A program made the translations under genes and the position numbers. Source: Nocardia sp. NBC_01503 (GTDB lineage: Bacteria; Actinomycetota; Actinomycetes; Mycobacteriales; Mycobacteriaceae). From it: 64,000 bases of DNA. The stretch covers positions 5,642,001 through 5,706,000 of the forward strand of contig NZ_CP109596.1 in the NCBI RefSeq assembly GCF_036327755.1. Direction: 5' to 3'. Under the pieces are notes generated by a model. The model saw only the letters and a list, made by a program, of their open reading frames with translations, was not told the DNA's origin and did not search any database. Below, piece by piece: positions 43,335 through 51,256 of the stretch (the first letter of the stretch is position 1; every line of letters begins with the position of its first letter).

Positions 43335-44663
43335 ATGGCTGGAATGTTCGAACCAGCCCATTCCGTTTGTGGTCGATATCGGCTTGTCGAGGTGCTCGGA
43401 TCCGGTGGATTCGGGCGGGTATGGCGGGCGCATGATGAGGCGCTCAATGTCGAGGTCGCGCTGAAGGAGGTCACCTTCGCGCGGATACTGCCCGATGAGG
43501 AGCATCAGGAGTTGTTGCTCCGCGCCAAACATGAGGCGCGTAATGCGGCTCGGCTGCGCGATCATCCGAATATCGTCGGTGTTTACGATGTGGTCATCGA
43601 GCACGGGATTCCGTGGACGGTGATGCAGATCGTGAATGGGCAGTCGCTCGAACAGCGGGTGCGATCGGGTGGACCGCTCTCGGTCGAGGAGACCGCCCGG
43701 GTGGCCGATTCGCTGTTGAACGCTCTCGAGGCCGCACATGAGGCGGGCATCGTGCATCGCGATGTGAAACCCTCGAATGTCATGCTCGCCACGAACGGTC
43801 GAATCCTGCTGGCCGACTTCGGAATCGCCGTGCATGAATCCGATACGCTGGTCACCAAGACCGGGGTGCTGATCGGCTCGATGGAGTACATGGCCCCCGA
43901 GCGCACCGGCGATAAACGCAGCGAACCGCCGAGCGACCTCTTCTCCCTCGGCGCGACCCTGTATTACGCGTGCACCGGAATCTCCCTGTTCCATCGCGAC
44001 AATGTGACCGCGACGCTCAGCGCATTGCTCTTCGAACCACTACCCCCGATTCCGGCCGCCGGTCGACTGGAGCCGCTCATCACCGCGCTACTGGCGAAGG
44101 ATCCGACTCGTCGCCCGTCCATTCCGCTTGCCCGGGAGCTGCTGAATCGACAGCCGGGCAGCATAATTCGGGCCGAACAGCCGCCGGTCCCGGTCCCGGT
44201 CCCGGAGAATATCCCGGCCGCTGCCGTCTCGGCGGTGCCCGCACCCACGACCGAAACCCCGGAAACCACGAAGCCATTCGCCACCATCCGCCGGATTCGT
44301 ATCCTCGCCGCAGCCGTCACAGTGATCATTCTCAGCGCACTGGCGGTAGTCACCGCCTATCACAATGTCGTCTGGTTCTCGGCCTTCGCCGATGAATCCT
44401 TCGGCCTCTCCGACGGCCTGTCGACAGCCCCCGGCAGCTGCATCCGAAAACGCGACAGCGCCAACCCGCCGAAGAAAGCCGTCCCCTGCTCCGCCGCCGA
44501 AGCCCAATGGCAGATCGTCGACCGCATGGAACTCCGTAGACCACAACCGGCCGACGATGCCGCGAAATCCGACTTCGGCCTGCGCTGCGACCGCCGCGGC
44601 GGCGTCTCCTTCAGCTACCCCGGCCCGGACGACCTGGAACTGTGGTGCCTGCATCGCAGATAA
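43335..44663 (+). CDS. Membrane-anchored serine/threonine protein kinase
   Basis: A 442-residue Hanks-type kinase. Using ATG 43335: Gly loop LGSGGFGRVW (about 21-30), Lys44 (VALKEV), HRDVKPSN with catalytic Asp near 143, DFG near 161-163, and MAPER. One transmembrane helix lies at about 323-342 (RILAAAVTVIILSALAVVTA). The extracellular part of about 100 residues has four Cys and may sense an external ligand. It is not the PknB type, as no PASTA repeats occur. The start is uncertain: ATGs at 43320 and 43344 are also possible. Confidence 0.9.
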   Translation: MAGMFEPAHSVCGRYRLVEVLGSGGFGRVWRAHDEALNVEVALKEVTFARILPDEEHQELLLRAKHEARNAARLRDHPNIVGVYDVVIEHGIPWTVMQIVNGQSLEQRVRSGGPLSVEETARVADSLLNALEAAHEAGIVHRDVKPSNVMLATNGRILLADFGIAVHESDTLVTKTGVLIGSMEYMAPERTGDKRSEPPSDLFSLGATLYYACTGISLFHRDNVTATLSALLFEPLPPIPAAGRLEPLITALLAKDPTRRPSIPLARELLNRQPGSIIRAEQPPVPVPVPENIPAAAVSAVPAPTTETPETTKPFATIRRIRILAAAVTVIILSALAVVTAYHNVVWFSAFADESFGLSDGLSTAPGSCIRKRDSANPPKKAVPCSAAEAQWQIVDRMELRRPQPADDAAKSDFGLRCDRRGGVSFSYPGPDDLELWCLHRR

Positions 44664-44735
44664 CCCGGCCGGTGGATCGACGCAGGTCGCAGCCCGGTAC
44701 GCTGACCTGTCCCAGCGTCACTACCAGGAGAGTTC

Positions 44736-45047
44736 ATGACCGCGTTCGAGAATGTCAGTGTCACCAAGAAGGCGAACGTCTACTTCGACGGCAAATGCGT
44801 CAGCCACAATATCGAGTTGGCCGATGGCACCAGCAAGTCGGTCGGCGTCATTCTCCCGGCGACGCTGACCTTCAATACCGGCGCGCCGGAGATCATGGAG
44901 CTCATCGAGGGTGAGGCCAAGGTGACCCTGGCCGGTTCGGACGAGACCGTCGTCTACAAGGGTGGCGAGTCGTTCTCGGTGCCGGGGAACAGCAGCTTCC
45001 AGATCGAGGTTGTCGAGCCGGTGCACTACGTCTGCCACTTCGGCTGA
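44736..45047 (+). CDS. ppnP: Pyrimidine/purine nucleoside phosphorylase PpnP
   Basis: A 103-residue small cupin (formerly DUF1255/YaiE) that phosphorolyses many nucleosides to base and ribose-1-phosphate. The whole chain follows the family: MTAFENVSVTKKANVYFDGKCVSH, LPATLTFNTGAPEIMELIEGEA and GNSSFQIEVVEPVHYVCHFG. Length matches exactly. Gene stands alone with a hairpin after it. Confidence 0.93.
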   Translation: MTAFENVSVTKKANVYFDGKCVSHNIELADGTSKSVGVILPATLTFNTGAPEIMELIEGEAKVTLAGSDETVVYKGGESFSVPGNSSFQIEVVEPVHYVCHFG

Positions 45048-45066
45048 GCCCGAGAGCATTCCGCGC

Positions 45067-45095
45067 GCCCGCGTCATCTCGAAGATGGCGCGGGC
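45067..45095. terminator. Hairpin between ppnP and the convergent hydrolase gene
   Basis: GCCCGCGTCATCT (45067-45079) pairs with AGATGGCGCGGGC (45083-45095) over 13 bp, with one G-U pair, around a 3-nt loop. A T-rich stretch follows on the plus strand, so it terminates ppnP and perhaps the convergent gene. Confidence 0.8.
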
Positions 45096-45111
45096 GTTGT
45101 GTATTCGGTGC

Positions 45112-46041
45112 TCAGAGGTAGCGGGCGTACCAGTCGGTGACGCGGCGCCAGGCTTCGGCGGCGGCGGTGGGTTGGTAGCGGGGGCCGGTGTCGTTGAAGA
45201 AGGCGTGGTCGGCGCCCTCGGCGACGAAGGATTCGTGGGTCGCGCCGACCTTGTCCAGGGCTGCTTCGGCGGCGGGGCGGGAGGCGTCCACTCGGGAGTC
45301 GAGAGCGCCGTAGATCGCGAGAACCGCTGCCTTGGTGGTGATTTCGCCATTGTCGGGGAACGGGCCGTAGAACGGGGTGGCGGCGGCCAGCTCCGGGGTG
45401 CCGGAGGTGAGCAGGAGCCAGGTGAGGCCGCCGCCGAAGCAGAAGCCGGTGGCGGCGAGCTTCTTACCGGGGGTGCGGCGCTGGAGTTCGGCCACCCCGG
45501 AGTGCAGATCGGCGATGAAGCGCTCCTGCGGGAGCTTACCCAGCGCGGCGGTGGCGGCGGCCGGATCGGTGAAGGTGGCGGTGCCGCCTTCTTCCGACAG
45601 CAGATCCACGGCGAGCGCGTTATAGCCGATACCCGCGAAACGCCCTGCGATGGAACGGATATGGTCGGTCAGACCCTTGTTCTCGTGGATCACCAGCACG
45701 CCGCCGCGCGGTTGCGCCGCCGCGGCCCAGGCCGCCTGGAGGGTGCGTCCCTCCGGACCGGGGAAGGTGATCGCGGTGGTGGGCAGCGCCGTCTCGGACC
45801 CCGGCGGTGGCCCGGCCGGGGTAGTGGCCGCGGTTCCGGGCGAGGTACCCGCTGCACCGGATGACGGTGGGGGAGTAGCGGATTGGTCGGCCTTGTCGGC
45901 GCACGCGGCCAGCAGCGCCACGGCGGCGGGTGTACCCAGCCCGAGCATGCCCAATCGGCGCATTGCCTCACGGCGGCTGAGCAGCCCCTCGACGTGGTCG
46001 GTGGCGATCTCCTCCGCGATGTAGCGCTGCAGCGGCGTCAT
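45112..46041 (-). CDS. Tat-exported lipoprotein of the dienelactone hydrolase family
   Basis: A 309-residue alpha/beta hydrolase. The N-terminus has SRREAMRRLG (twin Arg at 23-24), a hydrophobic core and a lipobox LAAC with Cys47, so it is probably exported folded and lipid-anchored. The catalytic triad of dienelactone hydrolases is visible: Cys in GFCFGGGLTW, Asp in YGALDSRVD and His in GADHAFFND. A linker rich in Ser, Pro and Thr follows the lipobox. The substrate is unknown; esters or lactones outside the cell are likely. Confidence 0.87.
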   Translation of the reverse strand: MTPLQRYIAEEIATDHVEGLLSRREAMRRLGMLGLGTPAAVALLAACADKADQSATPPPSSGAAGTSPGTAATTPAGPPPGSETALPTTAITFPGPEGRTLQAAWAAAAQPRGGVLVIHENKGLTDHIRSIAGRFAGIGYNALAVDLLSEEGGTATFTDPAAATAALGKLPQERFIADLHSGVAELQRRTPGKKLAATGFCFGGGLTWLLLTSGTPELAAATPFYGPFPDNGEITTKAAVLAIYGALDSRVDASRPAAEAALDKVGATHESFVAEGADHAFFNDTGPRYQPTAAAEAWRRVTDWYARYL

Positions 46042-46141
46042 GGGCCCAGCCTAAGCCCGCCGCCCCGGCCCGGGGGAACAGAAGAGCGTTCTCTTCGTTA
46101 TGTCTTCACGTCGGTGTAAATCAGGATCTGGAGGTTGCCGC

Positions 46142-47113
46142 ATGCGCGGTGTGCGTTTCGAGGAGTTCGGTGAGCCGGAGGTACTGCGGGTGGTCGAGCT
46201 CGACACACCCGAACCCGCCGCGGGTGAGGTGACCATCGATGTGGCCTATGTGGGCGTGAACTTCGCGGATCTACAGGCACGATCCGTCGGCTACCGGGTG
46301 CCCGGACTCCCGTTCGTGCCCGGTCTGGAGCTGTCGGGCCGGATTCGCGCCCTCGGCGCGGGCGTCGAGGGTTTCACCCTCGGCCAGCCGGTCGCCGCGA
46401 TCACCGAGGGCGGCGCGTACGCCGAGATCGTCCGCGCCAAGGCCGGAACGGTCTTCCCCGTCCCGGAGGGAGTGGACTTGCGCACGGCCGCAACACTTCC
46501 CACCGTGCTGCCGACCGCCTACGCGCTGGTGCGCACCGTCGGACGACTGCAGCCCGGTGAGACCGTGCTGGTGCAGGCCGCCGCCGGCGGCGTCGGCACG
46601 GTGGCGGGGCAGGTGGCCAAACTCGCCGGTGCGGGCGCGGTCTACGGCGTGGTGTCGAGCCCGGCCAAGGCGGAGTACGCCCGCAAGCTCGGCTACGACG
46701 ACGCCTTCCTGACCGATACCTTCGATGCCGATATCCGTGCAGCCACCAATGGCCGCGGTGTGGACCTGGTACTCGATCCGGTCGGTGGTGAGACCATGCG
46801 GCGCAGTCTCGATACCCTCGCGCTCTTCGGCCGCCTCGTCTCGTTCGGCAATGCGAGCGGCGAACCGGCCTGGCAGATCGGTCAGCCCGAGCTGTACCCG
46901 CGCGGTCGCTCGGTCTCGGGCTTCTCCATCCTCAGCCTGACCGCGTCCGAACCGCACGTGCTGCGTGAAATCGCCGCTCGCGCCTTCGAATTGGTGACCA
47001 GCGGCAAGGTGGAGCTGCCCATTACCGCCGAATTCCCACTCGCGGAGGCGGCCGACGCGCATCGTCTGATGGGCGGTCGTACCTCCACCGGCAAACTCGT
47101 CCTCGCGGTCTGA
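46142..47113 (+). CDS. NADPH:quinone oxidoreductase-like MDR protein
   Basis: A 323-residue medium-chain dehydrogenase/reductase without zinc ligands. GroES-like part: PEPAAGEVTIDVAYVGVNFADLQ and FVPGLELSGRI; nucleotide-binding part: VLVQAAAGGVGTVAGQVAKL and GVDLVLDPVGGETMRRSL. The ATG at 46142 follows GGAGG by 6 bp. It is unrelated in detail to the reductase at 2229-3188. Divergent from the dienelactone hydrolase with 100 bp between them. Confidence 0.87.
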   Translation: MRGVRFEEFGEPEVLRVVELDTPEPAAGEVTIDVAYVGVNFADLQARSVGYRVPGLPFVPGLELSGRIRALGAGVEGFTLGQPVAAITEGGAYAEIVRAKAGTVFPVPEGVDLRTAATLPTVLPTAYALVRTVGRLQPGETVLVQAAAGGVGTVAGQVAKLAGAGAVYGVVSSPAKAEYARKLGYDDAFLTDTFDADIRAATNGRGVDLVLDPVGGETMRRSLDTLALFGRLVSFGNASGEPAWQIGQPELYPRGRSVSGFSILSLTASEPHVLREIAARAFELVTSGKVELPITAEFPLAEAADAHRLMGGRTSTGKLVLAV

Positions 47114-47137
47114 CGAAGGGTCCGTTCACCGACGCCG

Positions 47138-47181
47138 AGCCGAAACCGGCCGAGAGCCAACCTCTCTCGACTGGTTCGGCT
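47138..47181. terminator. Imperfect hairpin between the quinone reductase and SDR genes
   Basis: The stretch beginning AGCCGAAACCGG and ending CTGGTTCGGCT can pair over about 18 bp with two mismatches; the inner CGAGAG/CTCTCG is perfect. It ends just before the SDR stop at 47189 and separates two convergent genes. Confidence 0.5.
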
Positions 47182-47188
47182 GCGGTGA

Positions 47189-47950
47189 CTAGCGCGGTGC
47201 CATCCGGATCGCGCCATCCAAACGGATGACCTCACCGTTCAGCATCGGGTTCTCGACGATGTGCCGCACCAGCGCCGCGTACTCGGACGGATCGCCGAGC
47301 CGCGCCGGATGCGGCACCTGCGCGCCGAGTGCCGCGATGGACGATTCGGGCACCTTGGCGAAAATGGGCGTGTGGAACAGGCCCGGCGCGATGGTCATGA
47401 CGCGAATCTTGTACGAGGCCAGGTCGCGCGCGACCGGCAGCGTCAGGCCCACGATGCCGCCCTTGGAGGCGGAGTAGGCGGCCTGTCCGATCTGACCGTC
47501 ATACGCCGCGACGGAGGCGGTATTGACGATCACACCGCGCTCGCCGTCGGCCTCCTCGGTGGTCGAAATGCGTTCCGCCGCCAGGCGGATCACATTGAAC
47601 GTACCGATCAGGTTGACGTTGATGATCTTCTTGAACGAGTCGAGCGGGAACGCGCCCTGCTTGCCGACCGTCTTGATGGCATTGCCGAGTCCGGCGCAGT
47701 TGACCGCGATTCGCAGCGTGCCCAGAGCCTGCGCCGCGTCAAGGGCCGCGGTCACATCCTCTTCGCTGGTTACGTCGCCGGGCGAGAACACCACGCGCTC
47801 ACCGAGTTCCTCGGCGATGGTCTTGCCGTCGGACGAGGGAAGATCGAGGATAACGACCTTCGCGCCTGCCGAGTGCAGTTCCCGCACGGTGGCCAGGCCG
47901 AGTCCCGACGCGCCACCGGTGACAACCGCGGCGATGTCTGCTGTCTTCAC
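47189..47950 (-). CDS. Short-chain dehydrogenase (3-hydroxyacyl-CoA dehydrogenase type II-like)
   Basis: A 253-residue SDR. NAD(H) motif VVTGGASGLGLATVREL, NCAG motif VNCAGLGNAI, Ser in NTASVAAYDG and catalytic YSASK. The segment KIRVMTIAPGLFHTPIFAKVPE is typical of HSD17B10-like 3-hydroxyacyl-CoA dehydrogenases, so a beta-oxidation step is the best guess. GGAGG lies 5 bp upstream of GTG 47950; a longer upstream frame has no such signal. Divergent from the T4SS-like operon. Confidence 0.88.
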   Translation of the reverse strand: MKTADIAAVVTGGASGLGLATVRELHSAGAKVVILDLPSSDGKTIAEELGERVVFSPGDVTSEEDVTAALDAAQALGTLRIAVNCAGLGNAIKTVGKQGAFPLDSFKKIINVNLIGTFNVIRLAAERISTTEEADGERGVIVNTASVAAYDGQIGQAAYSASKGGIVGLTLPVARDLASYKIRVMTIAPGLFHTPIFAKVPESSIAALGAQVPHPARLGDPSEYAALVRHIVENPMLNGEVIRLDGAIRMAPR

Positions 47951-48101
47951 AAAACCTCCAAATATCTGGTCTTGTGAATGTAGATTCTGCTGTGGCGGTG
48001 CGGAAAAGCGGGTCCCCGGCGTGGTGTGCACACGTTGCTGACGGGCCTGCTATCGCGCACGCGCGTGGAATATGAGGGGTGCACTCCGGCGCGTCGAGTC
48101 G

Positions 48102-48129
48102 TTGGAATCCTGCACATACGAAATAATTT
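48102..48129 (+). promoter_or_regulatory. Candidate promoter of the T4SS-like operon
   Basis: TTGGAA (48102-48107), a 16-bp spacer and TAATTT (48124-48129) form the only AT-rich promoter-like pair in the 285-bp gap between the SDR gene and the first T4SS-like gene. It would leave a leader of about 100 nt. Confidence 0.35.
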
Positions 48130-48235
48130 CCGATCGGGACCGTCTGGACTGCGGCGCACCCGGCGGCGCGGTGACGGCGGGCCGCCGTACGACGAACGAT
48201 CGCCCGTCACGACCAACCGCCGAGAGGGTCCGACG

Positions 48236-48940
48236 ATGCAGCATGACGCGCCTGGCTCCGCGAAGACGCGAGCAATGTTGAAGTCGTACAAAAAAGTCTC
48301 CCGCTGGTACCCGGCGCTGGAACCGGTCGGCACGGACGGCACCGCGCCCGAACCCTCGGATGCGCATGGCGGGACCGGTTTCGACGTACCGGACGGTCCG
48401 GCCCGCTATCCGCACTACATCCACGATGACGAGCCGGAGTTCACCATTCCGCCGGTGCCCGAGTCGGTGCTGCGGCGTACGCACTTCTCCGGGGCGTGGT
48501 CCGATTGGATGACCGATCGCGAGTCCGCCTCGTACACACCGCAACTCCGCTACCGCGGTACCACGGTGCTGGAATTCCCCTGGGAGGGTGCGGAAGACGG
48601 CGAACACGCCACCTCCGGGCGCGGTCGCCCGGATGTCGCCTCGGCGCTGCTGGACGTGGTGGGCCAACCCGATTCGGTGAAGTCGGTCTCACCCCGGCAG
48701 TTTCGGCGCCGGCGACTCGTCGCACTGCTGTTCCTGATTGTTGCCATCCTGTTGCTAGCGGCTGCGGGAGGAGTTGCTCTATATGTGCTCAACTCACACG
48801 ACGGCACTTCGCAATCCATCGGCACACTCGGAGGGGACCCGCGTTCCGGTCCGAGCGACCGCGCGGCGGCGTACAACGAAATGACGGCCACCGTGGCGAT
48901 CGGCGACCATATCCCCACCGCGGGCATTCCGGCTGGATAA
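48236..48940 (+). CDS. Single-pass membrane protein, first gene of the T4SS-like operon
   Basis: A 234-residue protein with one membrane helix at about 161-185 (LVALLFLIVAILLLAAAGGVALY) after a run of four Arg. The N-terminal 155 residues are cytoplasmic, acidic and rich in Pro, Asp and Glu; about 50 residues lie outside. ATG 48236 has GAGAGGG upstream. No known domain was recognised. The next gene starts 18 bp downstream with its own ribosome binding site, and the order continues in the same direction to 61978, so it is probably part of the same system. Confidence 0.7.
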   Translation: MQHDAPGSAKTRAMLKSYKKVSRWYPALEPVGTDGTAPEPSDAHGGTGFDVPDGPARYPHYIHDDEPEFTIPPVPESVLRRTHFSGAWSDWMTDRESASYTPQLRYRGTTVLEFPWEGAEDGEHATSGRGRPDVASALLDVVGQPDSVKSVSPRQFRRRRLVALLFLIVAILLLAAAGGVALYVLNSHDGTSQSIGTLGGDPRSGPSDRAAAYNEMTATVAIGDHIPTAGIPAG

Positions 48941-48958
48941 GAGGGAGAGCTGAAAACG

Positions 48959-49834
48959 ATGGATCAGGACTGGAGCCGCTGGCTCGACGAGGTACCCGAA
49001 GAGGGTGAATCGCCGAGTCCCGCCGCGCGTTCCAAGGCTCCGGCGGCGCGGCTGCGCAAGCGCCGCGGGGACTCCGGTGAGCCGGGTCCCGCGCAACGGC
49101 CGATCCTGGTGGTCGGCGGCTGCGGCGGTGCGGGCACCACCACCACCGCCCTCGGCATCGCGGGTGAGATCGGCGCGGGCGGTGCGCAAACTGTAGCGGT
49201 GGACGCCACTTTCGCGGGCAGCGATCTCGCATTACGCGGCGCCGATGAGCATTTGAGCCCGATCAGTCTGCAATCGTGGCTCTACGGCCGCGGTGAGGAC
49301 GAGGCCGCGCCACTCAAGGAATGTCTCTCGCGCGCCACCTCCGGCATCGGTCTGCTGTGGCGCGATCCGGAGCCGCTGCGCCGCCGCGCGACGTATCTGA
49401 CGGTCGCGCGAGCCATCGGCGACGCCGGGTACACGCCCGTCTACGACGGTGGCAATCCGATCGCCGGTCGTCATCTGCGCCCGCTGCTGGAGGACGGCGA
49501 TATCGCTCTCGTGCTTGCCATCCCGGCGCGCGCGGATGCGGCGAACCGCTTGCGGGTCACGCTCGAATGGCTCGACGATCAGTTCGGCGGACCCGGTGAG
49601 GGTCAAGGCGAGGGGATTGTCGGTGACACCACAATCGTGGTCTCACATCAGTTGCCAGGCAGCGACTCTCGGGTCGCTGACCATTTGCGGGAACACCTCG
49701 ACGGCTGGGTCGGGGATATCCTCGAACTGCCCTACGACCCCCACCTGGCACGCGGAGAACTGGTGCGGCACAGCGACCTCGCGGCCGAGACACGCCGCGC
49801 GTATCGCCGCCTGCTTGCTGGGGTGGCATCATGA
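48959..49834 (+). CDS. MinD/ParA-like protein with a P-loop lacking the lysines
   Basis: A 291-residue protein with a basic, Pro-rich head (about 1-45) and a MinD/ParA-like domain starting at PILVVGGCGGAGTTTTALGIAG. In the deviant Walker A motif, KGGxGK[TS], the signature Lys is Cys and the P-loop Lys is Thr, so ATP hydrolysis is doubtful. VAVDATFAGSDLALR and VVSHQLPGSDSRVADHL fit the switch regions. It precedes the DUF6668-like gene with a 4-bp overlap (ATGA), and the second protein has the same loss. Possibly a localisation or scaffold factor for the transport machine. Confidence 0.75.
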   Translation: MDQDWSRWLDEVPEEGESPSPAARSKAPAARLRKRRGDSGEPGPAQRPILVVGGCGGAGTTTTALGIAGEIGAGGAQTVAVDATFAGSDLALRGADEHLSPISLQSWLYGRGEDEAAPLKECLSRATSGIGLLWRDPEPLRRRATYLTVARAIGDAGYTPVYDGGNPIAGRHLRPLLEDGDIALVLAIPARADAANRLRVTLEWLDDQFGGPGEGQGEGIVGDTTIVVSHQLPGSDSRVADHLREHLDGWVGDILELPYDPHLARGELVRHSDLAAETRRAYRRLLAGVAS

Positions 49835-50484
49835 CCGCAGCCATGAAGGAACGTCGATCCTCCTCCGAAACCGCTATGGCGGCTGGTGTGGTGCCGCCAC
49901 CGGAGGCCCGCCGCGCACCCATTTGGGACCGTCCCGTACCCGGCGGAGGCCGCGCACCCCTGGTGTGGCTGCTCGGGGTGCACGGCGGCGCGGGTGCCAG
50001 CACCCTCGCGCACGTGCTCGCCCCGGCGGCGGATTCGTATCGCCGCTGGCCGGGGGTCTTCGACCGGGAATCCCCGTTCGTCGTGCTGGTCGCCCGCGAA
50101 ACCATCTCCGGCCTGACCCGCGCCCATGACCTGCTGCGCCAGCATCACGCCGGCCTCGCGGGCCCGTGTGAGGTGCTGGGCCTGGTGACCGTCGCCGCCC
50201 GCCCCGGCCGCATCCCCGCCGAGATCCGCCGCTACCGCGATGTGGTGGGCTCGCTCGCCGGTCAGGTCTGGCAGATGCCCTGGCATGAGGAGTGGACCCT
50301 GGTCGAGCCCGACCAGCTCCCGGTCTGGTCGCCCGGCGATCAGACCCCCGCCCAGCGCAAACGCAAAGCCGATGCGCTGCAAGAGGTTACGGCCGACGTC
50401 CGGGAGATCGGCGCGGCCATCGTGGCCGCCGCCCAGGATGCCCTGGACGCACCCCGCCCGGACGCCCCGGAAGCCGGGGAGTGA
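49831..50484 (+). CDS. DUF6668-like protein with degenerate P-loop
   Basis: A 217-residue protein with PLVWLLGVHGGAGASTLAHVLAPA, the form of DUF6668 in actinobacterial mobile elements. The positions of both lysines of a ParA-type P-loop are His and Ala. Start ATG overlaps the stop of the preceding gene. The C-terminal ~60 residues are charged and helical. Both neighbours are cytoplasmic, so a pair of non-hydrolysing MinD-like proteins is predicted. Confidence 0.75.
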   Translation: MTAAMKERRSSSETAMAAGVVPPPEARRAPIWDRPVPGGGRAPLVWLLGVHGGAGASTLAHVLAPAADSYRRWPGVFDRESPFVVLVARETISGLTRAHDLLRQHHAGLAGPCEVLGLVTVAARPGRIPAEIRRYRDVVGSLAGQVWQMPWHEEWTLVEPDQLPVWSPGDQTPAQRKRKADALQEVTADVREIGAAIVAAAQDALDAPRPDAPEAGE

Positions 50485-50520
50485 TCATTGTGACCATTGG
50501 AAGACGTTGTGCGCGAACAC

Positions 50521-50539
50521 GTTCCCGGGTTCCGGGAAC
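50521..50539. terminator. Intra-operon hairpin before the pilin-like genes
   Basis: GTTCCCGG (50521-50528) pairs perfectly with CCGGGAAC (50532-50539) around a GTT loop, in the 160-bp gap between the DUF6668-like gene and the first small membrane protein. No T-run follows, so it may be an attenuator, RNA-processing site or message stabiliser, letting the pilin-like genes be expressed at a different level. The gap also holds a basic 52-codon frame from GTG 50490, without clear support. Confidence 0.4.
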
Positions 50540-50644
50540 GGCGGAAAGATCGACCGAAGAAGGAGCTGCCGGAATCGGACGCGTACGCGCGCCCGGAAGC
50601 GGCGAGATTGTCACTAGCAGTTCGCTTTTGGAGAAGGACAGACA

Positions 50645-50941
50645 ATGAGCATGATCCTCGCCGCCGTGCACGACGCGTACGGGACCATTCTGGGTCAGGG
50701 AGTCGGCAATCCGACGCCCGAGGCTCCGCCCGCGTCGGACAAGTTGTTGAAACTGGTGCGCTACTTCACCTGGTTCGTTCTGTTGTCGGGAATCTTGGGA
50801 ATCACCTACGCGGGCGGCAGGTTCGCCTGGGAGAAGTGGACGGGAGGCGGTTTGGAGTCGCCGAAGATGGTGGCAGGAGCCATGATTGGTGGAATCATTG
50901 CCACCAGTGCCGGGACCATCATGAATGCCGTGATCACCTAA
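50645..50941 (+). CDS. Small two-helix membrane protein, VirB2/TrbC-like candidate pilin
   Basis: A 98-residue protein with a hydrophobic helix (YFTWFVLLSGILGITYAGGRFAW), a short positively charged loop and a second helix (MVAGAMIGGIIATSAGTIMNAV). The size, two helices and position before the VirB8-, VirB6- and VirB4-like genes fit a VirB2/TrbC-type subunit, although no sequence signature proves it. It has GAGAAGGAC upstream, and its stop TAA shares an A with the next start. Confidence 0.65.
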   Translation: MSMILAAVHDAYGTILGQGVGNPTPEAPPASDKLLKLVRYFTWFVLLSGILGITYAGGRFAWEKWTGGGLESPKMVAGAMIGGIIATSAGTIMNAVIT

Positions 50942-51204
50942 TGACCGCCACAGTGGCCGTACTGGCCTACAAACAGATGCCGGCCGACGTACTGCGGCCG
51001 ATGATGCAACTGATCGACTGGTTGCTGTGGTGCGTACTGCTGTTGTGCCTGGCCTGGATGATCCTCTCGGCGGGGCGACTGTGGTACGCGTTCCGGGGCG
51101 ACCTGGCCGCCAATGACGCGACGCACGGGGTGGTGGTGAGCCTGCTCGGCGCGATCATGGCCAGCTCGGCCAGCGGCATCGCGCTCGCGCTGCTCCCGAC
51201 GTAA
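50941..51204 (+). CDS. Second small two-helix membrane protein of the T4SS-like operon
   Basis: An 87-residue protein with helices LIDWLLWCVLLLCLAWMILSAG and VVVSLLGAIMASSASGIALALLP. The topology matches the preceding gene, with a charged loop between the helices (RLWYAFRGDLAANDATHG), but the sequences differ. The start codon overlaps the previous stop (TAATG), so the two are made in fixed ratio. A second pilin-like or inner-membrane subunit is likely. Confidence 0.65.
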   Translation: MTATVAVLAYKQMPADVLRPMMQLIDWLLWCVLLLCLAWMILSAGRLWYAFRGDLAANDATHGVVVSLLGAIMASSASGIALALLPT

Positions 51205-51256
51205 GAGTTCAGGCACCGCAATTGTCCAGTGACAAAAAGACTTCGGAGGCGTTGGC

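Noticed and set aside
48024..48033. GTGTGCACAC palindrome upstream of the T4SS-like operon
   Set aside because: It is only 10 bp, has no second copy and lies outside the candidate promoter; chance is a sufficient explanation.
50497..50940. In-frame N-terminal extension of the second small membrane protein, from TTG 50497
   Set aside because: It would read through the complete preceding small membrane-protein gene in another frame; the TAATG junction gives a better start at 50941.
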